Shown here piece after piece: positions 26,278-35,916 of a DNA stretch of 64,000 bases (positions within the stretch are counted from its first letter, which is position 1; every line of letters starts with the position of its first letter). The position numbers and the translations under genes were made by a program. The DNA is taken from the NCBI GenBank assembly GCA_042867185.1, contig JBHZQV010000006.1, forward strand, positions 142,212 to 206,211, written 5' to 3'. The DNA comes from Xylophilus sp042867185 (GTDB lineage Bacteria; Pseudomonadota; Gammaproteobacteria; Burkholderiales; Burkholderiaceae_C). The notes below the pieces were generated by a model. It saw only the letters and a list, made by a program, of their open reading frames with translations. It did no database searches and had not been told where the DNA came from.

Positions 26278-27630
26278 ATGACCCCGACCCGAATCTTTCC
26301 CGTGCGCACCGTGGCCCTCGCTGCGATCGCCGCCCTCCCCCTGCTGCTGACCGCCTGCGGCGACAAGGCCCTGCTGCCGGAAATCGCGGGCATCGGACCG
26401 AACCCGACGCTGCCCGAGCCGCGCAGCTCGATGATCCCCACGCTGCACATCGCACCCGCCAAGGGTTGGCCAGAAGGTGCCGCGCCGGCACCGGCGGCAG
26501 GCACCACCGTCAGCCGATTCGGTGCCGGACTGCAGCATCCCCGGTGGGTCTATGTGCTGCCCAACGGCGATGTGCTGGTAGCCGAAAGCGACGCCCCGCC
26601 CAAGCCCGAAGGCGCCAGCAAGGGCGGCCCGAAGGCCTGGGTGCAAGGTCTGGTGATGAAGAAGGCCGGTTCCAAGACGCCGAGCGCCGACCGCGTCAGC
26701 CTGCTGCGCGACAGCGACGGCGACGGCGTGGCCGAAACCAAGACGGTGTTCCTCGAAAACCTGGTGTCGCCTTACGGCATGGCGCTGGTCGGCAGCGAGC
26801 TCTTCGTCGCCAACGCCGACGCGCTGGTCAAGTTCCCGTACGAGGAAGGCGCCACCAAGATCGCCGCGCCGGCGGTGAAAGTGACCGACCTGCCCGCCGG
26901 CATCAACCACCACTGGACCAAGAACGTCATCGCCAGCGAGGACGGGGCGAAGCTCTACGTGACCGTCGGTTCCAACAGCAATGTCGGCGAAAACGGCATG
27001 GCGGCCGAGGAAGGCCGGGCGGCCATCTGGGAAGTCGACCGTGCGACCGGCGCCAAGCGGCTGTTCGCATCCGGACTGCGCAATCCGAACGGCATGGGCT
27101 GGGAGCCGACCACCGGCGCGCTGTGGACGGTCGTCAACGAGCGCGACGAGATCGGCAGCGATCTGGTGCCCGACTACCTCACTTCGGTGCAGGACGGTGC
27201 CTTCTACGGCTGGCCCTACAGCTACTACGGCCAGCATGTCGACACCCGCATCCAGCCGCAGAAGCCGGAGCTGGTGGCCAAGGCGGTGGTGCCGGATTAC
27301 GCGCTCGGCAGCCACGTCGCGCCGCTCGGCATGGCCTTCGCCGAAGGGAGCAAGCTGCCCGCGGCCTTCGGCAGCGGCGCGTTCGTCGGCCTGCACGGCT
27401 CCTGGAACCGCAAGCCCCGCAGCGGCTACAAGGTGATCTTCGTGCCGTTCGCCAACGGCAAGCCCTCGGGCCCGCCGGTCGATGTGCTGACCGATTTCGT
27501 GAACGGCGACGGCGACGCGCAGGGCCGGCCGGTCGGCGTGGCGATCGACAAGCGCGGCGCGCTGCTGGTCGCGGACGACGTGGGCGGCATGGTGTGGCGG
27601 GTCGCCGGTACCGCACAGACGAAGCCGTAA
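26278..27630 (+). CDS. PQQ-dependent sugar dehydrogenase-like (sorbosone dehydrogenase family) lipoprotein
   Basis: 450 residues. The N-terminus has a lipoprotein signal ('ALPLLLTACGDK', Cys as lipidation site). The rest is a six-bladed beta-propeller of the glucose/sorbosone dehydrogenase family: 'LQHPRWVYVLPNGDVLVAES', 'DLPAGINHHWTKNVIASEDGAKLYVTVGSNSNVGENG', 'FASGLRNPNGMGWEP' and 'GLHGSWNRKPRSGYKVIFVPF'. Such proteins bind PQQ and calcium in the periplasm and oxidise sugars or related aldoses. It is followed 152 bases later by an SbmA-like ABC gene. Confidence 0.9.
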   Translation: MTPTRIFPVRTVALAAIAALPLLLTACGDKALLPEIAGIGPNPTLPEPRSSMIPTLHIAPAKGWPEGAAPAPAAGTTVSRFGAGLQHPRWVYVLPNGDVLVAESDAPPKPEGASKGGPKAWVQGLVMKKAGSKTPSADRVSLLRDSDGDGVAETKTVFLENLVSPYGMALVGSELFVANADALVKFPYEEGATKIAAPAVKVTDLPAGINHHWTKNVIASEDGAKLYVTVGSNSNVGENGMAAEEGRAAIWEVDRATGAKRLFASGLRNPNGMGWEPTTGALWTVVNERDEIGSDLVPDYLTSVQDGAFYGWPYSYYGQHVDTRIQPQKPELVAKAVVPDYALGSHVAPLGMAFAEGSKLPAAFGSGAFVGLHGSWNRKPRSGYKVIFVPFANGKPSGPPVDVLTDFVNGDGDAQGRPVGVAIDKRGALLVADDVGGMVWRVAGTAQTKP

Positions 27631-27782
27631 GGGCCGCGGCGGCTCCGTCGGCGTGCTTGCGTCGCAGACCAGGCGCTGCTAGGCGAGTCGGCGGCCGGGT
27701 TCGCGAAGGAGTCCTAATCCCGCCCTAATGTTGGGACCCGCGCAAGCGCCACACTCGGCACTCCGCCACCTCTGGAGTCCGT

Positions 27783-29576
27783 GTGACCACCCTCGCCGTG
27801 CCGAAAACCTCGACCTGGTCGCTGATCCGCCCGTACTGGATATCCGAAGAACGCTGGTCGGCGCGTGGCCTGCTGCTGCTGATCGTGGCGATGAACCTCG
27901 CCATCGTCTACATCAACGTCCGGCTCAACAGCTGGAGCGCTGCGTTCTACGATGCGCTGCAGGGCAAGGACACCGCGCATTTCGCCCCCCTGTTGCTGAC
28001 GTTCACCGGCCTGGCGCTGGGCTACATCGTGCTGGCGGTGTACTCGCTCTACTTCAAGCAGATGCTGGGATTCCGCTGGCGCCGCTGGCTGACGCGCGAC
28101 TATCTGCAGCGCTGGCTGCGGGGCAACGCGTTCTACCGGATCGAGCGCGACCGCCTGGCCGACAACCCCGACCAGCGCATCGCGGACGACCTGCAGGCGC
28201 TGGCCACCACCACCTTGGCACTGTCGCTCGACCTGCTCTCGACCGTTGTCACGCTCGGCTCCTTCGTGTTCATCCTGTGGTCGCTCGCGGGGCCGCTGGT
28301 GATGCACTTCGGCGGCGCCACGGTCACCCTGCCGGGCTACATGGTGTGGGCCGCCGCGGCGTATGCGGTGGTGGGCTCGCTGGTGATGCAGGCCTTCGGT
28401 CGGCCGCTGGTCGCGGTCAACTACCGGCAGCAGCAGGTCGAGGCCAATTTCCGGTTCGGCCTGGTGCGGGTGCGGGAGAACGCCGAGCCGATCGCGCTCT
28501 ACGACGGCGCGCGGACCGAGGAAGCCCACGCCGCCGGCCTGTTCGACCAGATCCGGCGCAACTGGGACATGGTGATGCGCTACACCAAGCGTCTGACGCT
28601 GGTGAGCGCCCTGTATGCCCAAATCGCGGTGGTGCTGCCGCTGGCGCTGGCCGCGCCCCGCTACTTCGCCGGCGCCTTCAGCTTCGGCGTGCTGATGCAG
28701 GTCGGCCGTGCTTTCGGCACGGTGAGCGACGCGATGTCGTGGTTCATCAGCAGCTATGCGACGCTGGCCGAATGGCGCGCGACGGTGAACCGGCTGCGTG
28801 AGTTTCGCGGTCTGCTGGAAGCCGGCGCTTCTGCCGCACCGGGCCGGTCGGTTCCGTCTGGCGATGCCATCGTTTCTTCGGCCCCACGCATCGCGCGGGT
28901 CGCGCTGCCGACCGACGCCTCTTCCGACGATACCGTGTTGTCCACCCAGGGCCTCGCCCTGGCACTGCCCAGCGGCGCGCTTCTGCTGCAGGTGCCCGAC
29001 CTTCGCATCGCGCGCGGCCAGCGCTGGCTGTTCAACGGACCGTCCGGCAGCGGCAAGAGCACCCTGCTCCGCGCATTGGCCGGACTGTGGGACTTCGGCA
29101 GTGGCAGCATCCACACCCGGCCCGGGACCGCGGTGCTGTTCGTCTCGCAGCGCAGCTACCTGCCGCTGGGACGGCTGCGCGATGTCCTCGCCTACCCCGA
29201 TACCGCAGAGGCCCATGGCGATGCGGCGTACACCGAGGCATTGCAGGCCGTCGGCCTGGGCGTTTTCGTGGCCGCGCTCGAAGAGGACGCACCGTGGACG
29301 CAGCGCCTGTCTCCGGGTGAGCAGCAGCGCCTGGCCTTCGCCCGTGTGCTGCTGCGACGTCCGGCGCTTCTGGTGCTGGACGAAGCCACCAGTTCGCTCG
29401 ACGCCGCGGCCGAGGCCCACCTGTACGCGCTGGTGCTGGAGCGGCTGCCGGGCCTGACCCTGGTCAGCATCGCCCACCGGGCCTCGCTGGAGGCCTTCCA
29501 CGACCATGCGCTGGCGCTGGGATCGCCGCGCGCGCATCCCGCGTCGGCATCCGCAGCGTTGTCCGCAGGCGCATGA
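27783..29576 (+). CDS. SbmA/BacA-like ABC transporter (fused permease and ATPase, YddA type)
   Basis: 597 residues from a GTG start. The N-terminal permease (about residues 15-340) has the SbmA_BacA signature 'WSLIRPYWISEERWSARGLLLLIVAMNLAIVYINVRLNSWSAAFYDALQ' and about six membrane helices. The C-terminal ATPase has Walker A GPSGSGKST (near 419-427), signature LSPGEQQRLAFAR (near 508) and Walker B 'LLVLDEATSSLD'. Members import peptide-like antibiotics or handle long-chain substrates; the specific role is unknown. A perfect 14-bp hairpin follows. Confidence 0.9.
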   Translation: MTTLAVPKTSTWSLIRPYWISEERWSARGLLLLIVAMNLAIVYINVRLNSWSAAFYDALQGKDTAHFAPLLLTFTGLALGYIVLAVYSLYFKQMLGFRWRRWLTRDYLQRWLRGNAFYRIERDRLADNPDQRIADDLQALATTTLALSLDLLSTVVTLGSFVFILWSLAGPLVMHFGGATVTLPGYMVWAAAAYAVVGSLVMQAFGRPLVAVNYRQQQVEANFRFGLVRVRENAEPIALYDGARTEEAHAAGLFDQIRRNWDMVMRYTKRLTLVSALYAQIAVVLPLALAAPRYFAGAFSFGVLMQVGRAFGTVSDAMSWFISSYATLAEWRATVNRLREFRGLLEAGASAAPGRSVPSGDAIVSSAPRIARVALPTDASSDDTVLSTQGLALALPSGALLLQVPDLRIARGQRWLFNGPSGSGKSTLLRALAGLWDFGSGSIHTRPGTAVLFVSQRSYLPLGRLRDVLAYPDTAEAHGDAAYTEALQAVGLGVFVAALEEDAPWTQRLSPGEQQRLAFARVLLRRPALLVLDEATSSLDAAAEAHLYALVLERLPGLTLVSIAHRASLEAFHDHALALGSPRAHPASASAALSAGA

Positions 29577-29582
29577 AACGAA

Positions 29583-29614
29583 ACAGCCGCCTTGTCGCGA
29601 GACAAGGCGGCTGT
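29583..29614. terminator. Perfect hairpin between the convergent SbmA-like gene and typA
   Basis: ACAGCCGCCTTGTC-GCGA-GACAAGGCGGCTGT is a 14-bp perfect stem with a GCGA tetraloop between convergent genes. No clear T-run follows on either strand, so it is a probable but not textbook terminator. Confidence 0.65.
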
Positions 29615-29694
29615 GAGCAGCGTCGGGCAGCAGCCCTTCGCCCAGCGGTGCGCCTGGGCGGCGAATGGATCGCCGCGGTGCGCCGCCGCCGTCT

Positions 29695-31518
29695 TTATCG
29701 GCCGGCGCGCTTGCGTTCGCTCTCCTTCAGGTAGCGCTTGCGCAGGCGCACGCTCTTCGGCGTGATTTCGACCAGTTCGTCGTCCTCGATGAACTCGACA
29801 CCGTATTCCAGCGTCAACTCGATCGGCGGCGTGATCTTGATCGCGTCTTCCTTGCCGGACACCCGGAAGTTGGTCAGCTGCTTGGTGCGGGTGGCGTTGA
29901 CCACCAGGTCGTTGTCGCGGCTGTGGATGCCGACGATCATGCCTTCGTACACCGGATCGTTGGCCCGCACGAACATGCGGCCGCGGTCGTCCAGCTTGCC
30001 CAGGGCGTAGGTGAAGATCTCGCCGTCGTCCATCGAGATCAGCACGCCGTTCTTGCGGCCGCCGATGTCGCCCTTGTGGGGTTCGTAGCTGTCGAAGATG
30101 TTCGCGATCAGGCCGGAGCCGCGGGTCAGGTTCAGGAACTCGTTGGTGAAGCCGATCAGGCCCCGCGCCGGGATGCGGTACTCGAGGCGCACGCGGCCAC
30201 GGCCGTCCGGCTCCATGTTGACCAGCTCGCCCTTGCGCTCGCCCAGGGCCTGCATCACGCCGCCCTGGTGCGCTTCTTCGATGTCCGCCGTCACCAGTTC
30301 GATCGGCTCGTGCTTTTCGCCGTTGATGTCCTTCATCACCACGCGGGGCTTGGACACCGCCAGCTCGTAGCCTTCGCGGCGCATGTTTTCCAGCAGGATG
30401 GTCAGGTGCAGTTCGCCACGGCCCATCACCTCGAAGATGCCTTCTTCGTCGGTTTCGCTAACGCGCAGCGCGACGTTGTGCTGCAACTCTTTTTGCAGGC
30501 GGTCCCAGATCTGGCGGCTGGTGACGAACTTGCCTTCGCGGCCGGCCAGCGGGCTGGTGTTGACGCAGAAGTTCATCGTCAGCGTCGGCTCGTCCACCTT
30601 GAGCATCGGCAGCGGCGCAGGCGAGGTCGGATCGGTCACGGTGACGCCGATACCGATGTCCGGAATGCCGTTGATCAGCACGATGTCGCCCGGGCCGGCT
30701 TCGGTGACCTGCACCCGGTCGAGGCCGCGGAAGGTCAGGACCTGGTTGACGCGGCCCTTGATGGCCTTGCCGTCTTCACCTTCCATCACCACCACGTCCA
30801 TCATCGGCTTGATGGTGCCGGCGCTGATGCGGCCCACGCCGATGCGGCCGACGAAGGTCGAGAAGTCGAGTGCGGAAATCTGCAGCTGCAGCGGCGCGGC
30901 AGGGTCGCCCTTCTGCGGCGGAACGTGCTTGAGCACCGTGTTGAACAGGGCCGACATGTCGGGGCCCCACTGCTCGCCGGCCTTGCCTTCTTCCAGCGAG
31001 GTCCAGCCGTTGATGCCCGAGGCATACACCACCGGGAAATCGAGCTGCTCGTCGTTGGCACCCAGCTTGTCGAACAGGTCGAAAGCCTGGTTGACGACCT
31101 TGTCGGGGTTGGCGCCCGGCTTGTCGACCTTGTTGACCACCACGATCGGCTTCAAGCCCAGGGCCAGCGCCTTCTTGGTCACGAAGCGCGTCTGCGGCAT
31201 CGGGCCTTCCTGCGCGTCGATCAGCAGCACCACGCCGTCGACCATCGACAGCGCACGTTCCACTTCGCCGCCGAAGTCGGCGTGGCCCGGGGTGTCGACG
31301 ATGTTGATGTGGGTACCTTCCCAGCTCACGGCGCAGTTCTTGGCCAGGATGGTGATGCCCCGCTCGCGTTCGATGGCGTTGTTGTCCATCACCGTGTCGA
31401 CCACTTTTTCGTGCTCGGCGAAGGTGCCCGACTGGCGCAGCAGCTGGTCCACCATGGTGGTCTTGCCATGGTCCACGTGGGCGATGATGGCGATATTACG
31501 GATTTGCTTGGTCGTCAT
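29695..31518 (-). CDS. typA: Translational GTPase TypA/BipA
   Basis: 607 residues. G1 'AHVDHGKTT', switch region 'ERGITILAKN', G3 'DTPGHADFGGEVER' and G4 'NKVDK' are all present, followed by EF-G-like domains and the TypA-specific C-terminus 'RKRYLKESERKRAGR'. It is a ribosome-binding GTPase needed in stress and ribosome assembly. Its start overlaps the truB stop by 4 bases (ATGA), so it is the last gene of the rimP-nusA-infB-rbfA-truB operon. Confidence 0.97.
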   Translation of the reverse strand: MTTKQIRNIAIIAHVDHGKTTMVDQLLRQSGTFAEHEKVVDTVMDNNAIERERGITILAKNCAVSWEGTHINIVDTPGHADFGGEVERALSMVDGVVLLIDAQEGPMPQTRFVTKKALALGLKPIVVVNKVDKPGANPDKVVNQAFDLFDKLGANDEQLDFPVVYASGINGWTSLEEGKAGEQWGPDMSALFNTVLKHVPPQKGDPAAPLQLQISALDFSTFVGRIGVGRISAGTIKPMMDVVVMEGEDGKAIKGRVNQVLTFRGLDRVQVTEAGPGDIVLINGIPDIGIGVTVTDPTSPAPLPMLKVDEPTLTMNFCVNTSPLAGREGKFVTSRQIWDRLQKELQHNVALRVSETDEEGIFEVMGRGELHLTILLENMRREGYELAVSKPRVVMKDINGEKHEPIELVTADIEEAHQGGVMQALGERKGELVNMEPDGRGRVRLEYRIPARGLIGFTNEFLNLTRGSGLIANIFDSYEPHKGDIGGRKNGVLISMDDGEIFTYALGKLDDRGRMFVRANDPVYEGMIVGIHSRDNDLVVNATRTKQLTNFRVSGKEDAIKITPPIELTLEYGVEFIEDDELVEITPKSVRLRKRYLKESERKRAGR

Positions 31519-32513
31519 ACGGTTGCTTCCTCGATGCCTTGGGCCGTGTTCGCGGCGTGTGGCGTACTTTCCTGAATCTGTTGAATTTCGATGGGGCTCA
31601 ACAGCCGCCCCGGTATCAGTTCTCCGCCGCTTGCATGGGCCGTGCCCAGCAGGCCGCGGCCCTCGGTGCCGAAGACCGCCACCTGCGCGGCGTCGGCCCA
31701 GCTCCCCCGGCGACGCACGCCCGAGAGGAAGCGGGTGACATCCTCGCCGGCCAGCGTGACACGGGCATGATCGGGCAGCAGGGAGTCGACCGGCAGCAGG
31801 CAGGCCGTGCGGGCCGCCTCGTCCATCGACTCCAGCGCCTCCAGCGTCACCGCCTGGTTCAGCCCGTAATGCCCGGTGTCGGTTCGGCGCAGCAGGGTCA
31901 GATGACCGCCGCAACCCAAAGCCTCGCCGAGGTCTTCACCCAGGGTGCGGATATAGGTGCCCTTGCTGCAAGTTACTACTAATTCTATAGCGGGTCGTCC
32001 TTGCGGATCAACGACCAGCGCCGCATTCAATGCGTGGATTTCGACCGCACGCGCGACCCGCTCGACCTCGATGCCCTGGCGCGCGTATTCGTACAGGGGC
32101 TTGCCGTCGCGCTTCAGCGCGCTGTGCATCGGCGGCACCTGCAGGATCGGCCCGGTGAAACGCCGCACCGCTTCGGGCAGCATCCGCTCCACCGCGGCCA
32201 CATCGACGGGTCGCTCCTGCACCACCTCGCCTTCCGCATCGCCGGTCGCGGTACGAATGCCCAGCCGCACGGTCGCGTGGTAGGTCTTCGCGGCATCGAG
32301 CTGCAACTGGCTGAATTTGGTCGCCGCACCGAAGCACAGCGGCAGCACGCCGCTGGCGAGCGGGTCGAGGGTGCCGGTATGCCCGGCCTTCTCGGCGCGC
32401 AGCAGCCACTTCGCCTTCTGCAAGGCGTCGTTGCTGGAGAATCCCAGCGGCTTGTCGAGCAACAGCACCCCGTGCACAGGGCGCCGCTGCACCCTCGTGC
32501 GTGGCGCGTGCAT
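31515..32513 (-). CDS. truB: tRNA pseudouridine(55) synthase
   Basis: 332 residues. Makes pseudouridine 55 in the T-loop of tRNAs. Catalytic Asp50 lies in 'GHTGTLDPLASG'; 'KTYHATVRLGIRTATGDAEGE', 'VPPMHSALKRDGKPLYEYAR' and 'CSKGTYIRTLGEDLG' are family motifs. Just before the last motif the codons for 'PAIELVV' come from an AT-rich, palindrome-like insert that resembles the dispersed 17-base repeat. It is coupled to typA and ends the rbfA-truB pair with a 2-base gap. Confidence 0.95.
   Translation of the reverse strand: MHAPRTRVQRRPVHGVLLLDKPLGFSSNDALQKAKWLLRAEKAGHTGTLDPLASGVLPLCFGAATKFSQLQLDAAKTYHATVRLGIRTATGDAEGEVVQERPVDVAAVERMLPEAVRRFTGPILQVPPMHSALKRDGKPLYEYARQGIEVERVARAVEIHALNAALVVDPQGRPAIELVVTCSKGTYIRTLGEDLGEALGCGGHLTLLRRTDTGHYGLNQAVTLEALESMDEAARTACLLPVDSLLPDHARVTLAGEDVTRFLSGVRRRGSWADAAQVAVFGTEGRGLLGTAHASGGELIPGRLLSPIEIQQIQESTPHAANTAQGIEEATV
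31975..31991 (-). repeat. Degenerate 17-base palindromic repeat inside truB
   Basis: The coding strand reads GCTAT-AGAATTA-GTAGT, retaining the left arm and centre; the right arm has diverged. It is read A-I-E-L-V-V, the same frame as other coding copies. It is strikingly AT-rich for this gene. Confidence 0.5.
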
Positions 32514-32515
32514 CG

Positions 32516-32887
32516 CTAGTCGTCCTTTGCACGCGAGGCGACGGCCTGCGCGATCAACGCGTTCATGTCGGCCGCCCGCTCGGTGGTCCGGTCGAACTGG
32601 AAATGCAGGGTCGGCACGGTGTGGATGTGCAGCCGCTTGAACAGGCCATTGCGCAGGAAGCCCGCGGCCTGGTTGAGCGCCAGCTCGCATTCGTCGGGCT
32701 TGCCCACCAGCACGCTGAAGAAAACCTTCGCATGCGCGTAATCGGGCGTGACCTCCACCGCCTGGATCGTGACCATGCCCACCCGCGGGTCCTTCAACTC
32801 GCGCGCGATCAGTTCCGTCAGATCCCGCTGGATCTGGTCGGCCACCTTGAAGCCCCGGTTGGGCGCCGCTGATTTTCTTTTCACCAT
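32516..32887 (-). CDS. rbfA: 30S ribosome-binding factor RbfA
   Basis: 123 residues. KH-like maturation factor for 16S rRNA 5' end processing and cold adaptation. 'GFKVADQIQRDLTELIARELKDPRVGMVTIQAVEVTPDYAHAKVFFSVL' is diagnostic. It lies between infB and truB; the gap to infB (122 bases) is unusually long for this operon and contains a small perfect hairpin and other repeat-like sequence. Confidence 0.96.
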   Translation of the reverse strand: MVKRKSAAPNRGFKVADQIQRDLTELIARELKDPRVGMVTIQAVEVTPDYAHAKVFFSVLVGKPDECELALNQAAGFLRNGLFKRLHIHTVPTLHFQFDRTTERAADMNALIAQAVASRAKDD

Positions 32888-32948
32888 GTCGTGTGATCAG
32901 GCGCAAGCGTCGAGAGACCGGGCCCAGTGCAAGGCGCGCCGCCGAAGA

Positions 32949-32965
32949 CCGTACTGCAAGTACGG
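32949..32965. repeat. Hairpin in the infB-rbfA gap
   Basis: CCGTACT-GCA-AGTACGG forms a perfect 7-bp stem within a 122-base non-coding gap inside an otherwise compact operon. The surroundings ('AAGGCGCGCCGCCGAAGA...CCAGGCGGCTGCAACG') look like a dispersed intergenic element, but no second copy is seen in this window. Confidence 0.5.
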
Positions 32966-33009
32966 CCAGGCGGCTGCAACGCGGCAATGGGTCCGGCATC
33001 TCGGCGCGC

Positions 33010-35892
33010 TTACAACGTGCGCGCGATCTCCTTGATTTCGAAGAATTCGAGCTGGTCGTTTTCCTTGATGTCGTTGTAGTTCTTGAGCTTGATGCCGCAC
33101 TCGAAGCCTTCCTTGACTTCGCGCACATCGTCCTTCAAGCGCTTCACCGATTCGACATCGCCGGTGTAGATGACCACGTTCTCGCGCAGCAGGCGGAAAC
33201 GGCAGTTGCGCGTGACCTGACCCGAGGTGATGTACGAACCCGCCACGGTGCCGATCTTGGAGGCCACGAACACGGTGCGGATTTCCGCGGTGCCGATGAT
33301 CTCTTCCTTCTGCTCCGGCGCCAGCATGCCCGACATCGCCGCCTTCAACTCATCGACGGCGTCGTAGATGATGTTGTAGTAGTGGATGTCGACACCGCTT
33401 GTCTCGGCCGCCTTGCGGGCACCCGAGTCGGCGCGCACGTTGAAACCGATGACCACGGCCTTCGATGCGATGGCCAGGTTGATGTCGGATTCGCTGATAC
33501 CGCCCACGCCGCTGTACACCAGCTGGACGCGCACTTCGGCGGTCGACAGCTTGAGCAGCGACTGCCCCAGCGCTTCCTGCGAGCCCTGCACGTCGGCCTT
33601 GATGATGATCGGCAGCGTTTTGACTTCGCCGGCGCTCAGGTCGGAGAACATGTTCTCCAGCTTGGCGGCCTGTTGCTTGGCCAGCTTGGTGTTGCGGAAC
33701 TTGCCGGCGCGGTAGGTCGCGATTTCGCGGGCCCGGCGTTCGTCCGGCAGCACCATGAACTCGTCGCCCGCCTGGGGGACTTCGGTCAGGCCCTGGATTT
33801 CCACCGGAATGGAAGGTCCGGCCGTCTTGGTCGTCTTGCCGTCCTCGTCGATCATGGCGCGCACGCGGCCATAGGTCGAACCCGCCAGCACGATGTCGCC
33901 GGTCTTCAGCGTACCGGACTGCACCAGCACCGTCGCCACCGGGCCGCGGCCCTTGTCGAGCTGGGCTTCGATGACCAGACCCTTGGCGGCGGCATCGACC
34001 GGCGCCTTCAGTTCCAGCACCTCGGCCTGCAGCAGCACCTGCTCGAGCAGGTCGTCGATGCCCTGGCCGGTCTTGGCCGAGACGCTGACGAACGGCGAGC
34101 TGCCACCGTACTCTTCGGGCACCACCTCTTCGACGACCAGCTCCTGCTTGACGCGTTCGGGGTTGGCACCGGGCTTGTCGATCTTGTTGACCGCGACCAC
34201 GATCGGCACACCGGCCGCTTTCGCGTGCTTGATGGCTTCCTTGGTCTGCGGCATAACGCCGTCGTCGGCCGCGACCACCAGGATCACGATGTCGGTCGCC
34301 TGTGCACCACGGGCACGCATGGCGGTGAACGCCTCGTGGCCCGGAGTGTCCAGGAAGGAGACCATGCCCCGCGCCGTTTCGACGTGGTAGGCGCCGATGT
34401 GCTGCGTGATGCCGCCGGCTTCGCCCGACGCCACCTTGGCACGGCGGATGTAGTCCAGCAGCGAGGTCTTTCCGTGGTCGACGTGGCCCATGACGGTCAC
34501 GACCGGCGCACGCGGCAGGGCTTCCGCAGCGCTGTGCTGCAGGGTTTCCTCTTCGGTGAATGCTTCCGGATCGTCCAGCGCCGCCACGATCGCCTTGTGG
34601 CCCAGTTCTTCCACGACGATCATCGCGGTGTCCTGGTCCAGCGGCTGGTTGATGGTGACCATCTGGCCCATCTTCATCAACGCCTTGATCACTTCCGATG
34701 CCTTGATCGCCATCTTGTGGGCGAGTTCGGCCACGGTGATGGTTTCGGGCACGTGGACCTCGATCGTGCGCTGTTCGGCCGGCGCCTGCTGGCCGTACTC
34801 TTCGCGGTCACCGCCCCGGTCGTTGCCGCGACGGCCCCGCGGGCCACCGCGCCAGTTGTTGCGACCGACGCCACCCGAGCTGTCGCCACGGGTCTTGATT
34901 TCTTTCTTCTTGGCAGGATCGCCCGCCCAGCTGGACGACAGCTTGGCCGACTTGACTTCCTTGCCCGCACCCGGAGCCGCACCGGCACCGGGCGCACCTG
35001 GCCGAACGCCCGTGCCTGCGGCAGGCTTGTGCAGGGTGCCCTTGACACCCGGCTTGGCGTCCGCGGGCTTGACGACCGGCTTGGGGGCTTCGACCGGCTT
35101 CGCCGCGACCAGCACCTTCTTGGGCGTGGCCATCATCGAGCGGATCGCGGCTGCCTCGGCCTCGGCCTTGCGGCGGCGGGCTTCCAGGTCGGTCGCCCGT
35201 GCGGCCTCTTCGGCTGCACGTGCCCGCGACTCGGCCTCGGCCTTCTCTCGGGCTTCGGACTGCGCAAGTGCGCGGGCGGCGGCGAATTCGGCCTGTCCCT
35301 TGTTGGCTTCGACCTTCACCGCAGTGGCCTGGGCCTTCTTGGCTTGTTCCTGAGCAGCATAGGCATTGGCGCGCTCTTCCGCTTCGCGCTCCTTGCGTTC
35401 GCGGTCTTCCCGCTCGCGCCGCTTCTCGACCAGCTCCACCTCTTGCGCCCGGATCTGGTCGGCCTGGTGGCGCGCCTCTTCCTCGCGGCGTTGCAGATCG
35501 CTGTCAACCGCTTGCTGTTCCGGGCTTTCGTGCGGCTGCTCGGCGGACACGGACTCTTCGCCCTCGCCCTCCGGAGAACCTTCGGTCGCATCGTCGCGTT
35601 TGATGAAAGTCCGCTTCTTGCGAACTTCCACCTGGATCGTGCGAGCCTTGCCGCTGGCATCGGCCTGCTTGATCTCGCTGGTCGACTTCTTCGTCAGCGT
35701 GATCTTCTTGCGATCCGCGGCGACGGTGCCGTGGCTGGCCTGCAGGTACCCCAGGAGCTTCTGCTTGTCGCCCTCGGTCAGGACGTCGCTGGACGCGCCC
35801 TTGCTGACGCCTGCCGACCGGAGCTGGTCGAGCAGGGTTTCAGTGGATTTCTTGAGTTCGGTTGCGAACTCGGCTACGGTGGTGCTGGACAT
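33010..35892 (-). CDS. infB: Translation initiation factor IF-2
   Basis: 960 residues, in the expected size range for betaproteobacteria. The IF2 N-terminal module ('VAEFATELKKSTETLLDQLRSAGV') is followed by a long charged, coiled-coil-prone linker (about residues 120-370), then the GTPase domain with 'GHVDHGKTSLLD', 'DTPGHEAFTAMRARG' and 'NKIDK', and the C-terminal fMet-tRNA-binding domains. It is the third gene of the rimP-nusA-infB operon, 24 bases after nusA. Confidence 0.97.
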   Translation of the reverse strand: MSSTTVAEFATELKKSTETLLDQLRSAGVSKGASSDVLTEGDKQKLLGYLQASHGTVAADRKKITLTKKSTSEIKQADASGKARTIQVEVRKKRTFIKRDDATEGSPEGEGEESVSAEQPHESPEQQAVDSDLQRREEEARHQADQIRAQEVELVEKRREREDRERKEREAEERANAYAAQEQAKKAQATAVKVEANKGQAEFAAARALAQSEAREKAEAESRARAAEEAARATDLEARRRKAEAEAAAIRSMMATPKKVLVAAKPVEAPKPVVKPADAKPGVKGTLHKPAAGTGVRPGAPGAGAAPGAGKEVKSAKLSSSWAGDPAKKKEIKTRGDSSGGVGRNNWRGGPRGRRGNDRGGDREEYGQQAPAEQRTIEVHVPETITVAELAHKMAIKASEVIKALMKMGQMVTINQPLDQDTAMIVVEELGHKAIVAALDDPEAFTEEETLQHSAAEALPRAPVVTVMGHVDHGKTSLLDYIRRAKVASGEAGGITQHIGAYHVETARGMVSFLDTPGHEAFTAMRARGAQATDIVILVVAADDGVMPQTKEAIKHAKAAGVPIVVAVNKIDKPGANPERVKQELVVEEVVPEEYGGSSPFVSVSAKTGQGIDDLLEQVLLQAEVLELKAPVDAAAKGLVIEAQLDKGRGPVATVLVQSGTLKTGDIVLAGSTYGRVRAMIDEDGKTTKTAGPSIPVEIQGLTEVPQAGDEFMVLPDERRAREIATYRAGKFRNTKLAKQQAAKLENMFSDLSAGEVKTLPIIIKADVQGSQEALGQSLLKLSTAEVRVQLVYSGVGGISESDINLAIASKAVVIGFNVRADSGARKAAETSGVDIHYYNIIYDAVDELKAAMSGMLAPEQKEEIIGTAEIRTVFVASKIGTVAGSYITSGQVTRNCRFRLLRENVVIYTGDVESVKRLKDDVREVKEGFECGIKLKNYNDIKENDQLEFFEIKEIARTL

Positions 35893-35916
35893 ATTGGGTA
35901 CGGGCCTCCATGATCT

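Noticed and set aside
32893..35913. Open frame of about 1,000 codons on the plus strand, rich in His/Asp/Gly/Leu
   Set aside because: It is the antisense shadow of infB, which has all its motifs.
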